64,000 bases of DNA from Hyperoplus lanceolatus (taxonomy: Eukaryota > Chordata > Actinopteri > Uranoscopiformes > Ammodytidae), in NCBI GenBank assembly GCA_026929865.2, contig CM049413.1:14814501-14878500 (forward strand), in the 5' to 3' direction. Below are positions 11,961-29,000 of this stretch, one piece after another. How positions within the stretch are numbered: the stretch's first letter is position 1; each line of letters starts with the position of its first letter. The position numbers and the translations under genes were made by a program. A model generated the notes under the pieces. That model searched no databases and was not told where the DNA came from. It saw nothing but the letters and a program-made list of their open reading frames with translations.

Positions 11961-13151
11961 GTCAGTTAGCCATGAGAGCAGGCGGTAAAATAACAAAACA
12001 ACACGGTAGGCCTAAATATTTCCATTCATATCACGTTTGTTTCAGAAAGGAAATAAACGTGGCTTTTGATGGAGCTGACTGCTCAGCGTCGTAAACGTGG
12101 GGGAGGGGGGGGGGGACGTGTGGTCATCGTCCTAAAAATAAAAACAAAAAAACAACTCAGTTGATTTAATCAGGGCGGGCGAGGATGGGCTACCAGATTG
12201 ATATCGCCCGATCACTGTCTGTTAATAAATAATTCTCCACAATGATGGCCTTGTTAGCTTGCGGGTAATTTGTGTGAGCTTGGTGTAACGGATGATCGCA
12301 GTGTCGCATTTATCTGCTGTGGGGAGGCCTAGATGGAGGAGCGGCGCTCGCTGCAGGTGCACCATGAAAACCTGGCTCACTGTTTATGTTGCATTCATGC
12401 CCGTCCTGCTTTCAGGAGTTATTTCTCACCCTTCTCATCCTCCCTAGTGTACAGTCTGTCAGTGTGGTTTTAGGGGTTTAAATCTCCATTATTTACATAG
12501 CCATTACATCATATATGGTGCCTTCCAACTGTAAAAAAGAAAAAGATAAAAAACATAGGCCTATATATTTTTAGCTGACCTAGCAGATATTGGCAACATC
12601 ATTTAGGCTATCACAGCGATAAGTCGATGAATCAATTATTAAATAAAAGAAAAATAGCCAGGAGTTTCATAATGGATTTATCTTTTAGTTATTTTTCCAA
12701 ATATACATTTTTTTTTAAACATTCAGTGTTTTTCATACTCTCTTCAATGTTACTTTATGATAACTATGATCATTGAAATAATGTATCGATGATAAATTGG
12801 ACATCTAACTTTTTGACTAAACAAAGTCAAAGTGGGCTTTAGAAAATAGTGACAGGCATTTTGCACTGTACATTTAACAGACTAAGTGATTATTTGATTA
12901 AACAAAGATATTAGTACTAGTGTATTAGGGACTATAAAAAATATTGTTTGTTGTAGCCCTTGACATTTCTCTGCTTTATCTAAAACAAGAGTCGGTTTTC
13001 ATAAACATTATTTGTAACTAGATGTGATCATGGGATAGGAGTGGGTAATATGGATAAAATATTAAGGTAATGATATCATGATATTAATATATTAATGCTC
13101 AAATTGACTGTTGTTTTCTCTTTACAGGCTAGACTCTGTGTTGTCCTTATA

Positions 13152-13384
13152 CAGCAGTGGAAAAAATTAAGAGACCACTCCAAATGTTCAGTGTCTCATG
13201 TTTTACTATTTATAGGCATATGTTTGAGTAGAATGAACATTTTGGTTTTATTTTATAAACTATTGATAACATTTCTACCAAATTCACAATAAAAATATTG
13301 TCATTTAGAGCATTTTCAATAAGTAATGTAGAGATGAAGATTGAAGAAAAATCCAGACTGGTCTCTTAATTTTTTCCGCAGCTG
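13152..13384. mobile_element. Tc1/mariner-type MITE
   Basis: Inverted termini of about 28 bases: the left has GGAAAAAATTAAGAGACCA and the right ends TGGTCTCTTAATTTTTTCC, flanked by TA on both sides (13150-13151 and 13385-13386). The 233 bp interior has no transposase frame. It lies in grina intron 1. This terminus type is, as I recall, common in fish genomes. Confidence 0.8.
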
Positions 13385-13596
13385 TAGTTGCCTTTTTTCT
13401 ATAGTTTGAGTGTATTGTATACATATGAAATCTGCATACAGTGTCGCTGTCCTGCTTTGACTGAAGCTAAAGGAATAACCCTTAGCCTGATGTTTGTCTA
13501 CTCTGACAGCCTCTCTGTTCTTCCCTGAAAGCTTGTCACCAGGAGATGCAGAACACCATGTGGAGGAAATTAGTTTTGCTGTCCTTACAACACAGT

Positions 13597-14770
13597 CAGG
13601 GCTCTAGACTGCGACCAAATGCTCGCATTTTGCGACCATTTTCGGAGACAGTGAGAGTAGTTTTTAAAACTAGGGGCACGCGCGCGACCGGAAAATTCCG
13701 ACATTTGTATCATTATTATTATTAGTGCGTTGAGAGAGAGAGAGAGAGAGACAGAGAGAGTCCGCGAGTGATCAGTGGAAAGATCAACAGCGATCACGTG
13801 ACCTATTCTCATCTCACTTTCCGCCATAGGGATAAGGCTGTTTGAGTCCAGAGACACATCTTGCGATTTTTTTAACCGTGCACAGGAGAGCAGAGTAGCA
13901 ACGGAGCTGTCTACTCCTCACCGCTGACTGCACTTACTAGCCTCGTTCGACTTAGAGCCGTCTTGCTCAGACCTGCGCAACTATGACGCGCGTCTTGCTG
14001 AGCACACAACAAAAATGCTGTGCGCTCAGCAAGACGAGTGTCATAATTGCGCAGGTCTTAGCAAGACGGCGATATCCCAAACGAGGCTACTTACACTGAT
14101 AGAAGCCCCCGGCCACCTGCAGCAGACAGCACCGTGTGCCAGGTGATGTTTGTGAACACGACAATTGTTTTATATGTCCACATTCAATAGGCCAGTGCAT
14201 ATCTATGAAGTAGCTAACTTGTAGTTATATGGCAACAAAAAAGTGTGTAAAGTGAGTTTGTAAATATGTAAATAGGCCTAGTTAATTTGTAAACTACCGT
14301 GTCAGCATTTTCTATTAATTTTGCCTCTTTCAGAAAAGCATAGGCGATAATGCAAATTAGTTGATAATGTAATCTAGCTCCTACTAGTTACCTTTGGGCC
14401 AATAACTAGGATATTTTCCTTACATGAGTCAGCAGAGATAGAGTAGGAAAAATCAGAGGGCTTGGATGTAGAAGTGGTTGTGGTGAAAATGGGGAAAAAA
14501 AATCCTTTTCCTAAAGGAATGTCTGAAGAATTTCACATGGTGATGCAAAATCAAAAAAACAATGAAATGTATCATCTGTTGTCAGTGTGCTCCAAAACAT
14601 GCTGGCAATACAATATCAATAGGCCTAATATAGTTAAAATTGGGAAACATTTTAATAGATGCGTTGCAGGTCTATTTAATGTTTGCCCCTAAATGTTCTT
14701 CTTGCGCCCCTAAAAATTCTGAGTTAGGGGCGACAGTGCTCCTAGTAAAAAAAGTTAGTCTTGAGCCCTG
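13597..14770. mobile_element. hAT-like non-autonomous DNA transposon
   Basis: The left end reads CAGGGCTCTAGACTGCGACC; the right end reverse-complements to CAGGGCTCAAGACTAAC. ACAGT is repeated directly on both flanks (13592-13596 and 14771-14775). hAT elements normally make 8-base duplications, so the family remains open. The 1174 bp interior holds a GA run (about 13733-13760) and a nested palindromic element (13938-14089). The frame at 14462-14692 has no recognisable transposase motif. Confidence 0.65.
13938..14089. mobile_element. Palindromic MITE nested in a larger transposon
   Basis: The two arms are near-complementary over most of 152 bp: TAGCCTCGTT at the left, AACGAGGCTA at the right, with CAGACCTGCGCAA facing TTGCGCAGGTCT inside. 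The direct repeat CTTAC flanks both sides (13933-13937 and 14090-14094). It would form a long hairpin. It is non-coding. Confidence 0.8.
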
Positions 14771-17700
14771 ACAGTTTTAGTTGACTTGCTGTATGTCACT
14801 GGTAGCAGCTTTTTAGTTTGTTGAATGAGGAATTTTGAATGAACATTATTGTATTGCATTATTATTACCATTGTTATAAAGCTAGTATTTAAACAATAAA
14901 CTTTCAGTCAGCATTTTTTTCAGTCAGCACACAAATCTGTCCTATTATTATAAAAATAGATTAAGAAGATTACCAGCTGCCATACTTTTCTAACCTACAA
15001 GGTGAGGTGTCTGCATGCTGACAAGGCGCGTCATGATGACAATCTCTTGCCAGACTCCTCAATCGGCTGGCAGAGGATGTATCTATCAGGTGGTCCAAGT
15101 GACAATTTCATAAAAGGACTCAAAATTGAAGCATTGCAACACAGCTGGTTCTGTGGTTGGTACAATGTTTGAAATAGCCATGTGAAATCTCCTTGTGTGA
15201 CCATCATGTGGTTGTAAATCAGCACATTTTCTTTTGATGATATCCCTCAGTGAAGTAGATGTTGTTTTTTTAGAGTTGTACTCTTTATTTCATTTTTACA
15301 ACATATTAGTGTCCAAAGTTTTTACTGAACAGATTTTGGATACAGCTTTTTTAAATTTTATAAATCAAAAAATACTTTATACAGGTCATAAAAATGCATT
15401 TTCGGCATGTTTTTAAGAAGAAATAAAATCGTCATATTTCAGACTATTTAGAACATATGAACAAATTCTTCTGAAGTGACCTTAAGAATAGTGCTCGCTG
15501 CTTAGAATGATTATTATGGAGTTTAGTTGATGTAAGTGCTTTAGAAGTTGCGATCCGGAAAAAAACAATGTTGAGATAATGGCCGTTAAAAATGGTTGTA
15601 AAGTATAAATATTTGTGGTATTTTCATCTTATTTTCTTCATTCTCCATCAAAGGTAGCAATTTACCACTTTTAACGTGTTTTGGTGCCACATATTTTAAC
15701 AGCCTGACCTCGGCCGGTCCCCCTCTGTCACTGTGTTTCCTAACGTTGCTCAGGCATGCACGTAGTATGTAGCACATGCGTTTGTCTGTGGTATTGTGCT
15801 AGCCTCATTGTGTTAACGTGGCTCTCTGGCTCGCCCGCTCAATCCCTCCCTTTAACCCAATTCCCATTGCGATAGTTATCAGCAGAGACCAGAGACAGTG
15901 GCACTGACTTTATCCACAGCATGGTAGTGTCTTTTCTAAGCGGATTTGAAATATCCCACCACGTAATGCTGTAAAGATGAACAATGTCTCAAACTGACTC
16001 ACCATTCTCAAAAAAAAGAAAAAGATACCAAGCTGTATTTTTTCTCTATTCACAGTCACTTCTTCTCAGACATGGAAGTGAAACTGTTGAGGTTGTTAAA
16101 TTTATCGTTTGAACTTTATACTGAGAGGTCACTAACTTTTACTTTTGCCTTTAAGTATGTTTGCATTTCATTCAAAACATTTTAAACTGTAAACATAGTT
16201 AAGGTGGTGTTTTTTTTTATTATTATAGGCTAATGGGCCTTCTGTGATGTGATAACCAATAATTCATTAATGTTATTATTAGTCTACTTGCTTGATTTCT
16301 TTTTAAATAGCCTACAGAGACACTTGGAGACACATGTGGACATTTATTTACTGCAAATCGCGGCCTTTCGCGCGGATATGACCATACACAAGCATTTTAA
16401 TTTTTTTTTGGTCTGTTGGAAATCAAGACAGCCCGCGCCCCCCCCCTGACAACTCACAGCGCGCCCCAGGGGTGGCGCGCCCCACCATTTGAGAAGCACT
16501 GGTGTAAGTTCTCTTTGTGCAAGACCACGGTTTAAAATTATTGAGCTAGTTTTGGACATGACTAATTTATGTCCTAATTTTTTGTTATAGATCTGAACAC
16601 ATCAATGTTTAAGACGCATACATTTGACGTCAAAATATCAGAGGAGTATTATAAGTAGTAGTATTTGGAGTGTATTATGACTAGTGAACAATTCAATTGT
16701 TTATTGAATTTCCTTCCATGTTCCAACAGTGACTGATGAAGATGAAAAAAATATATACATTACTTCAATAATCACAGTATCACACTAAGTTTTTAAGAAA
16801 AATGCCTTATATATTATAATTGTTAGTTGCAGACCTGACGCACACTTTATTGCGTCTTACATATGGAATGATTTCAGCCTTATTGTTGAGGCCTAACATG
16901 GATGTCGAATTCTCTACAGACCTGAGTTACAAAGTTAAATGCTTTAAACGGACATTGGACACAGAGAATATCACATGATGTGTGTGTCACATGGTTAGTT
17001 CAAGAGTCTTGGGTTATATAGTAACATGGGTTCCTTCAGTTGACGGATGTCCCATCTTGTGTGCCATAAGAAAAAACAACAACCAAAAAACACATTGGTT
17101 TACCTTAAAAGATGACTTTCTTGATCTGAATTGACAAACATTTTACTCTCAGATGGAAGGATTTTTTAAGTAATTCAGAAAAACGGCTGTACTCGGTGCC
17201 CCTCTTACACAACCTGTGTTGTCCGCAAAGCTGGGAGGGATTTGGCCTGTCAGATAATGATTGTAATCTGTTATGATCATAATGGAGGCTGTCGGTACGA
17301 AGCAGAGCCAGCACTCCTCATGTGTGTCTGCGGAGTCTCACTGCACTGTCTGTCCCAGTGATGGACAGACAGGGATCATGAAGACACACGCTGGACTCTG
17401 GATGTGTTTGCCAGGGCGATATAGAGCAGTGTTGCATAACTCTCCCTTTTTTTCAATATGGCTGGGAAAGGCGGGAGGAGGAGAAGGGTAGAGAGAAGAG
17501 AGGAGCGTCTTTGCCTGTTTTTGCATATGCATTTTATAAATAGCTGTTGTCAAATATGTACACCCTCTATACGTAACAGCAGCTGTAGTTAACAACTATG
17601 AACTAATCGTTTAGTAATAACCTTCAGAATAGTGCTAAAGAATGGTTATGGAAAGTTTAGTTGATGTATGCAAGTGCTTTAACATTTGATATTTTATTAT

Positions 17701-19954
17701 TATTAATAAAAACTATGTTGAGAGAATGGCTCAAATAAACACCTAAATGTACATTTTGGACCTTTTATAAAAGAAGACATGTTTGAAAAAATATGTTTAT
17801 GCCTGCTGTGTCTCCTCTAAACAGCTCAGGCCCAAGCACCACTGTGAAATCAGTCTGCTGCTGTCCACCCAAGCTCTTCTTAGGAAGTCGGCAATTAGGG
17901 AAATGGCTGTTGGCTCCCCTCCCCTCCCCGCTCAGCAGAAGTTCTGCTGTGGGCACTGCAGGCCCACAGGATAACCTGCACAGCATATTTGAAAGCACCA
18001 AGCAACCTTGTAAATCCGACCCTCATTTGCAGAGAGATTTCAGTATCCTTGTTTGCAGCACTGTTATGTGTTTCGATCATAGATGCTTCATTAGCCTTAT
18101 AGATTGCAATGTAAATGGCACAGAAACCTGTTGACCATGGTTGTGCAATGGGCCAGATCGGGGGGCAATACTGCAGTAATGGCCAGCAAGTCAGGTCTCT
18201 TCCTGAAGCAAAGCTCATAAATAATGCTTTTGGTTACCAAGGCAGCACCTTCATGGTAACACTGTCAGCACTGGTGTGGTTGCACAGTGTTTGCTTCTCC
18301 TCATTTTCTCGTGCACCATCCATTCCCTCTGCAAGTTCTCTGATCCATAAGCCAGAATGTGTGATTGATAGTATTATGTATGAATGAATGATGCATGTTG
18401 TTACTTGCTATTTTCTGATAGTTTACAAACCAAATGATTCATTGAGTAATTGTGAAAATAATTGACAGATTAATTAATAATAATAATACAAATAATCAGT
18501 GTTTGTGGCCTAAAGTGAGATTCATTCACGTCAAATTAGTAACACATGATGTGATGTGGTTTCTTATCTTTAGCACACATTAAATTCCAACTGTCAAAAG
18601 CTAAGTAGCTCACTAATGTTATTATTATTATACGCTGCCAAATTAGTGTCTTACTGCAGGTTTTCATATTAGACTTCCCATAGCAGCTAAGATACGCCTA
18701 AATCATCAGCCATAAGAACCGTATGCCCCTCCCCTAAACATTCTCCTCAGAACAGTGTGACATAAGTGTTTTTTTTTTCTGCTGTTTTTAACTAGTGGCT
18801 TATTTTCTGACATTGGATCCCTAGCTTCTGCCAAGCCAAAATAATTTTAAAATAAATGTAATACTTCACGTACATATTTAAAAACCAAGCCTTACTTTTA
18901 ATATTTGGTAATGCGTTTCTACAGCTGCTCCATTCTAGCTAAGCAATGTGATTACATTGTACAAACTGTCTTCTCCCTAAAGCCTCCACCACTTATATTT
19001 AACAAGGGTGAGGGTTAAGGCTGATATTGAAATACAATATTAAATGGTTGCTGAAAAAGATTGTCTCGACCAACAGACTATGGACCTGGCTATGACACAC
19101 ACTTTTGCATTTTTATTACACGGGGAGTGGCTGAGAACACTTTGTTAGGAAACCTTTTTACTTTGATACAAGAATGTCTAAAACACGTATTTCCTGCAAT
19201 GTTAACAAGCTACTTGCCTTTCACTGACCACCAGTTCCCCCAGCTCACTGTTCTCCCATTGATCTCCCACAAAGTCTCAGAATGAAGCTATAACTTCCAA
19301 AATGTGCAAGAAGACATACTGATCACAGCTGTTGTTCAACTAATACATAACATGATATAACATGCCACTTATACACTCGACCACTGCTACTGTTTCAAGT
19401 CTTTGTCGCAGAAATGGCATGTAGGCTCTCTGTTTGATATTTCTCACTTATTTTACTCATGATCTGCCACATCCTGTCGTTAAAGACCGCCTATTCTCTC
19501 CCAAAGGCCTTGTAAGACTATGAAGATTCAGCATCGGTGTCATTTATATATTTGTTTCTCTCTGGGATTCTGTTTTAGAGCGATTAAAAACCATAAAATC
19601 TAAATCAATTGAAAGAAAGTACGCCTAAAATGATAATGTAGCTGGCAATTAGTTTTTGAAACAAAAAGCAGTGTGCTGTAGCTTTGGTCCAAACCTCTGT
19701 CCTCTCTTCCTGCTGCATTGTTTGATTGCCTATCATCCTATTAATCAGGCAGATGCATTGTTTGTGTCTTTGCCAGTTTGGCATATATAGTGTACCGTCA
19801 TTACCTAGGCTCTGCTTTCCTACTTGACCTTTTGAGAAGTAATATTCATTGTACAAACGAAAGATATAGAATCAAATCTCAGTTCAATGTTTGTGCCGCT
19901 TACAGATGTTTAAAAAAGCAAATTAATCTTAATCTACACTTCCTCTTCCCATAG
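14771..19954. other. Rest of grina intron 1
   Basis: No coding exon was recognised. The stretch contains a probable hAT-type terminus at about 16425-16505, with GC-rich GGGGTGGCGCGCC followed by CCATTTGAGAAGCACTGGTG; its reverse complement opens with a CAGTGCTTCTCAAA motif. A partner was not found. Reading frames here, for example 17105-18387, are unrelated to any family I know. Confidence 0.4.
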
Positions 19955-19990
19955 ATTGTTATAGCAGCAGAGTGAGCATTTCCCCACACC

Positions 19991-23661
<3,671 letters not shown>

Positions 23662-25372
23662 GGCTCTACCTTAAAGAGGGAACAGGAAGGAGATTGAGAA
23701 TGCCTCCCTTTATCCTGAAATGTCCTTTTCTCTCCAACTCCTTTTACCTTTTCTTCACATTTTTCACATGATACTCGTTGTTTCATCTCTTATCTCACAA
23801 ACACACACTCACACACCATTATTTTTTTCAACAGGCCGCTGTGCTGTGAATGATGCGGCCTGTCATACAATGCAGCTGAGACCGACACTATTTATTCAAC
23901 ACAAATCTTGCCATCAATTACATAGTGTAATAATCAGTCCTCAATTTTGTCCACCCTGCTTACCTGTCCTCTGCTTCTACTAACACAGATGGTTACATTA
24001 TGTATACATAAAACTTCCAGTTTGGCTCAGCACGTGCAATGTGAAATATGTATTCCTGAGGTTGCTTCCATTGTTGCACAGAGTAAACGGACAAAGTTTG
24101 AGGAAGTTTTGAGTTGTGATTTATATTAATGTAAACCAGCTTTGCCTGAAAATAAGTTAGTGCTAGAAATACCCACCTCCTTAAATCCATCTGTTTTCCC
24201 AAACTTGTTTCTCCCGACCTTTTCAGCCTGCTGGTGAAAAATAACTTTGCATGGCAAGATTGGAAACCCAACTAAAGATATGTTATAATTTTTCACAACT
24301 TCTAGAGGAATACCTTTAGCTTGCTTGTCACAGGTGTAAATAAATAGTTAAGTGTAATATATATAGGATGCCAATATCGTCCCTGAAAGGCATGTCGAAG
24401 TAAACCATATGGATGTGTTACTTTTTGGGGAAAATAAGCTCTGATATCTTTGCCGTAACTTTGCATACCTAGAACCGTAACCAAAATCTTATTATGGCAA
24501 AAGAATAAATGTTGGATGTAGATGAAACATGTGAACATAAATTAATACCAGAAGGGAGAAATTATTTCTATGATTCCAACGTTGACATATTCCCTCCTTT
24601 TTAATTTGAATTTGAATGTTCTCACTCATTTCCTCTTATTTTGTCATTAATGTGAAGTGAAATTTTGTGCTGTATTTTTTATTATTATTATTTTATTACC
24701 ACTAATGTGAAATACTGTTGAAGTGTTGGACTTTCTGGACACTTTTATCTCAAGCTGATCCAGGTTTTAGGGCTCCTGAATTGATGGACGCCAGATTGAA
24801 AGGAAATTGTGCTTAAAAATTAAAAATAACCTCTCTATTTATTGAGCTTGATGTAGATAATATGGTTGCATTGAAGTTGCTATAAGCTAGTGTTGTGGAA
24901 AGACTTTATCAATTAAGTTGAATATGGAACCATACCATATTGGTTAAACTCCTGCTCAACGAAGTGAAACTGGCAAAACGAACAACATGCCTGGCAGACA
25001 AAACACAGAAACACACAACTTGAAAGATATATTTAACATAAGCTAAAAAAAAATGTTATTCTATGACTTGTGTTTGAGGTGATTTTTTCATTTTTGCATG
25101 ACCCTCTTCTCCCAGTTGCATGTGCTGATAATGCACACTGTTCAGGTATTCCCGATTTGAAGAGACAGTGTTGTTTGGCTGCCCTTTTTTTAACTATTGT
25201 GTTTGTATCTAACTAATGTTTATGTGTAAATAGAACTCCTTAGTGGTTTGGTGTGTATAAAGTACGTTGGGGCTTTGTAGGTCTGTTTGCATTGTATATT
25301 TGCATTAACGAGTGGAACCGCATTCCTCTACACTGCTGTTGGCTTTTCATTAAAACTGATACAATGAAAAGG
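23662..25372 (+). other. grina: grina 3' UTR
   Basis: About 1.7 kb of non-coding, A/T-rich sequence follows the stop and ends just after the ATTAAA signal at 25349-25354. Frames within it show no family features. Confidence 0.6.
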
Positions 25373-25703
25373 TGTCCAACTTTGTTGATTTACTTATTTA
25401 ACAGCACGTCAGATAAATAGGAAGTGAAACACAATATACATCAATCGCACTTAATTTAGCATGATTGCTATTTTTTCATTTGTAATATTGACATCAGCCT
25501 CAATCATCAGTCAGGTTTTGTTACAGGAGAAAATGTCAAAGATGAATTGGCTTTGAAATAAAATATCAAATCAAGATGAACAGTAAATTCCATAATGTCA
25601 TGGGTGTGCTAAAAATAAGTTTCGAACTGTATACATAAAATATAAATTGCATAAAACGTAACCCAGGGGAAATAATAAGCCACTTGTAACCATGTAACTG
25701 GTC

Positions 25704-25800
25704 CATAGGCTAGCTGTTAACTCAAGCCAGTTACTGATTATTTATGTTTGTCCGTATAATAAATAATCAGTAAATGACTTGAGTTAACAGCTAGCCTATG
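25704..25800. repeat. Long hairpin-forming inverted repeat
   Basis: Two 42-base arms, beginning CATAGGCTAGCTGTTAACTC and ending in the complement of that sequence, differ at only two positions and enclose a 13-base spacer. It lies between the grina 3' end and the syce1 promoter. It may be a MITE remnant; no clear target duplication was seen. Confidence 0.85.
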
Positions 25801-25849
25801 TGTACATAAATCATAGACTGTAAAAAAAAAAAAAAAGAAGGTCTCTTGT

Positions 25850-26018
25850 CTGCTATCGTACGCCATGGCCCTTTTATAAGAGGTGCACGCGCACTCGACG
25901 TGTCTGGCGCGAAACGCTGAGTTACTTCCGCGAGCGCAACTTCTATCAGTTACGGTAAAAGTTGTTGGGCCCATTTCGTCGTGAAAGTTATAGGAAAAGA
26001 CTCCCTTGGCTGGTTAAA
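25850..26018 (+). promoter_or_regulatory. syce1: syce1 promoter region with E2F-like site
   Basis: This short CpG-rich block lies directly before the syce1 ATG. It contains GGCGCGAAA (25906-25914), matching the E2F consensus, close to GCACGCGCAC and CGACGTGTC. E2F6-containing complexes repress many meiotic genes in somatic mammalian cells; use of the site here is an inference. Confidence 0.45.
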
Positions 26019-29000
26019 ATGAGCGATTTAGCAGGTTAGACGGTTTCAATTAATCCTGAACTACATGTTACTAAAGTTTCCAAAAACAAGTAGCCTTTTT
26101 AATAAAATTTCTACCAAAAAAATGCTCTTAACAATCCAGTTTTAGTTGCTCTGTTGCTATTAGCAAACGCTTGCTAACTTTTAATGAAAAATGGTGGTAA
26201 CAGCAGTCTAGTAATAGATTACAGAACAACAGAAGCTAAATGTTCAGAGCGTTTATTTATAGCCGGCTCAAATATCATCGTTCAATACGTGTTATTTTGT
26301 GTCGTTTTCTTAATTTCATTAATGTTAACTAGTCAAGAAAGCGTAACTTATTTAAGTCAGCTAGAATCTTAGCTAGTTAGCTTCTTGCTACATGGCAACA
26401 TAATGTGATGGGTAAGACCAAGACATTCACTTTTCCTTTTATCTGCGTAATAGGATTCAAAATTGAGGACTTGATTAATGCTACAAATCTGAAAGGAGGT
26501 AAACGAGTCAACATTGCACAAAGCAAAAATAACTGAAAAAAAGCTATAAGAAGACTGATGTGTTTTTTTATGACCTGCTGTCAGGTGGAGGAATGGAAGA
26601 GCTGAAAGTTGAACAGATGGTGGGAAAATTAAGGAGGCTGCATCAAGGTAGGGTTTGACTGACTTGCATCTACCATGTGCACATTGCACTAGGCTATGTA
26701 CTTTTAAGAAACGATTTGATTGAAGTGGTACAACCAAAATAAATGACATCAGGATTCATATCAAGAGTCCAACTGTTTTTTAAATGTATAATATTTTGCA
26801 AAAACTTGGTGTAATGTGAAAAAAGTATGGGTGAACATCGTGTCCCTATTGGATATGTAGGCCTATAATTTCGCAATTTCAATCTACAGTACTGCGAAGC
26901 ATTTCGGTCAAGTAACAGGCACAAGTGAACTCGGAGAAGTCACCATCGCGTTTTTCTGTCTTCGTGTTGAATCTCTCTTGTCGCGCATGCGTCTCGTTTT
27001 GGCATGGTCTTCTGTATTAATATACAGTTAGTGAATTATTTCGCCCTCGTATTGTAATTTTATTCAAACTATCTCTATAAATACGCTTATTTTAATCATT
27101 TATTCGCTATTCCTTTCATACCAGGTTTACACATTTCAGCTGGTAGAGTTGAACAGGATGTGAGGTTAATATCTCGACATTTTAGTTAGTCTTTGTGACG
27201 CTGCACTTCCGCCTACGCTGGTTAGTTGCGCTGCCTTTTTAATAACATTAGAACCCTTTAGAAATGACCGTGTCCGTGTACACCTCGTGTATCGTGTCCT
27301 AAAGAGCCAAAGTGTTCGTATACCGTAAAAACGCTTCAACACGAAGGTCTGGGATTGAGTGAAAGCTCTTTGTAAATGTGCACCAATGAGAAGGCTGGTT
27401 GTGGTGTCCATATGCTAATGAACACGCATTTCGTAGTTCGGTTTAACAGATACAATAGTATTTGGAACTAAATAACGTAATAGGTTTACAAAGTAATGAC
27501 ACAAATCAGATTAAAAATACACATAGTAACATTTATATGTGGGACAGTACCACTGGATTTTAAAACCGTGAGTAAGACAGCTATTCATATAGAACATAGC
27601 ACTTCAGACGAGAATGTCATGGTATCTTCAGTGAGGTATATCCTTACCTGTTACTCCATTTATGGAGTTTCAGAAAATGATGAATGGAGTATCATGAGAT
27701 ATGATTAATATCTTCATCTTTTAGGGAACTGCAACACCCTATTAGACCATTCTGACTTTAGTGTGACTATAAATTAAACTTACTTCTTTCTAATCAGCAT
27801 ATATGTATCTAGTGGGGTGCACAGACATCTTTGAGGAACAGTTCAACATTAAAATCTGAGCTTTAAAAGGCCCTGAACAGTTATCATGACTCTGGTCTTG
27901 ACTCTGACTAGTGATGGCCAGATGAAGCTTTTTGAAGCCTTGAAGCCTTAAAGCCAAATGGTTCACAAAAAGGTTCATTTCTCGAGGCTTCATTTGAACC
28001 TATTTGAACACAATACAACCCCCCCTGCTGGTCAAACAGTGTTAAATAGCCAGATCATTCTATCAATTTGTAATAAACTCAATACTGTCCTGCAACATTG
28101 CAGCCATGGGAATGAGTGACTGACAAGTTAATAAATCAATACATCTTAATAAATGCATTTCATGTAGCCTATTGTTCATGTATTAGGCTAATTCATATAA
28201 ATTAAATACAATTTATATTTTGTTTGGTGTATTATTATGGGTATGAAACATGATAAAACATATGAATAAATCTATCAATAAATTTTTTCGTCAAACTTTG
28301 AATTACTCATAATGACAGGAATACTTATTTTCAAACTGTCGCAGTGTTATAAAAAGGTAAGGGGCAGTGAATGTGCTTGTGCAACTTAAGGATTTGATTC
28401 ATTTTTATTGAGAAACAAAATTTATTCCACTGTGCTGGGGTTCAGACAATTTCCCCTTTTGGAAACATCTTCTCCTGCTTTGGAGAACACTCTTTCACAT
28501 GGTACAGCGGAGGCAGCAGTGCACAATAAAGTCACAGCAAGTTGATACAACATCCACGTCTACATCACTCCCAAACCAATAAATCGCCAACACTAACCCA
28601 CAAAGTGCGAGTGGATCCACAATACCCGAAGCACTTCTTGAACAAACGAGGCTTCGAACGTCATCAGTCACGTGATTCGCCCTAAACGATACAAGCATCG
28701 ATACGCGCTTCACCAAAAACTTCCGGGATTACTCGACACACGCTCCGAAGCCTCGGCACATTTCGACCCATCACTAACTCTGACCTTTCATCTTCATCTT
28801 CCTCCTTGCTGCTGGTGAATGCTGGGCTGCCTGCTGTAGCTCCCTTTCTTTTTCCTTTTTAACCTCTCCTTTCTAGGGGTTCTACTGCAAATTGTAAATA
28901 AAAAGAGACCAACCATATAAAATAAGACTGCTTGGTTATATTACAACCAGGCATAAGGCTACTTTTTCTGCAGGCAATTGGGAATTGCCTGCTTGTCATT

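Noticed and set aside
14462..14692. 76-codon frame as a possible gene
   Set aside because: It lies inside the transposon 13597-14770 and shows no domain; better seen as transposon sequence.
17765..18387. Cluster of overlapping frames in grina intron 1
   Set aside because: Frames on both strands overlap and lack codon or splice support or family motifs.
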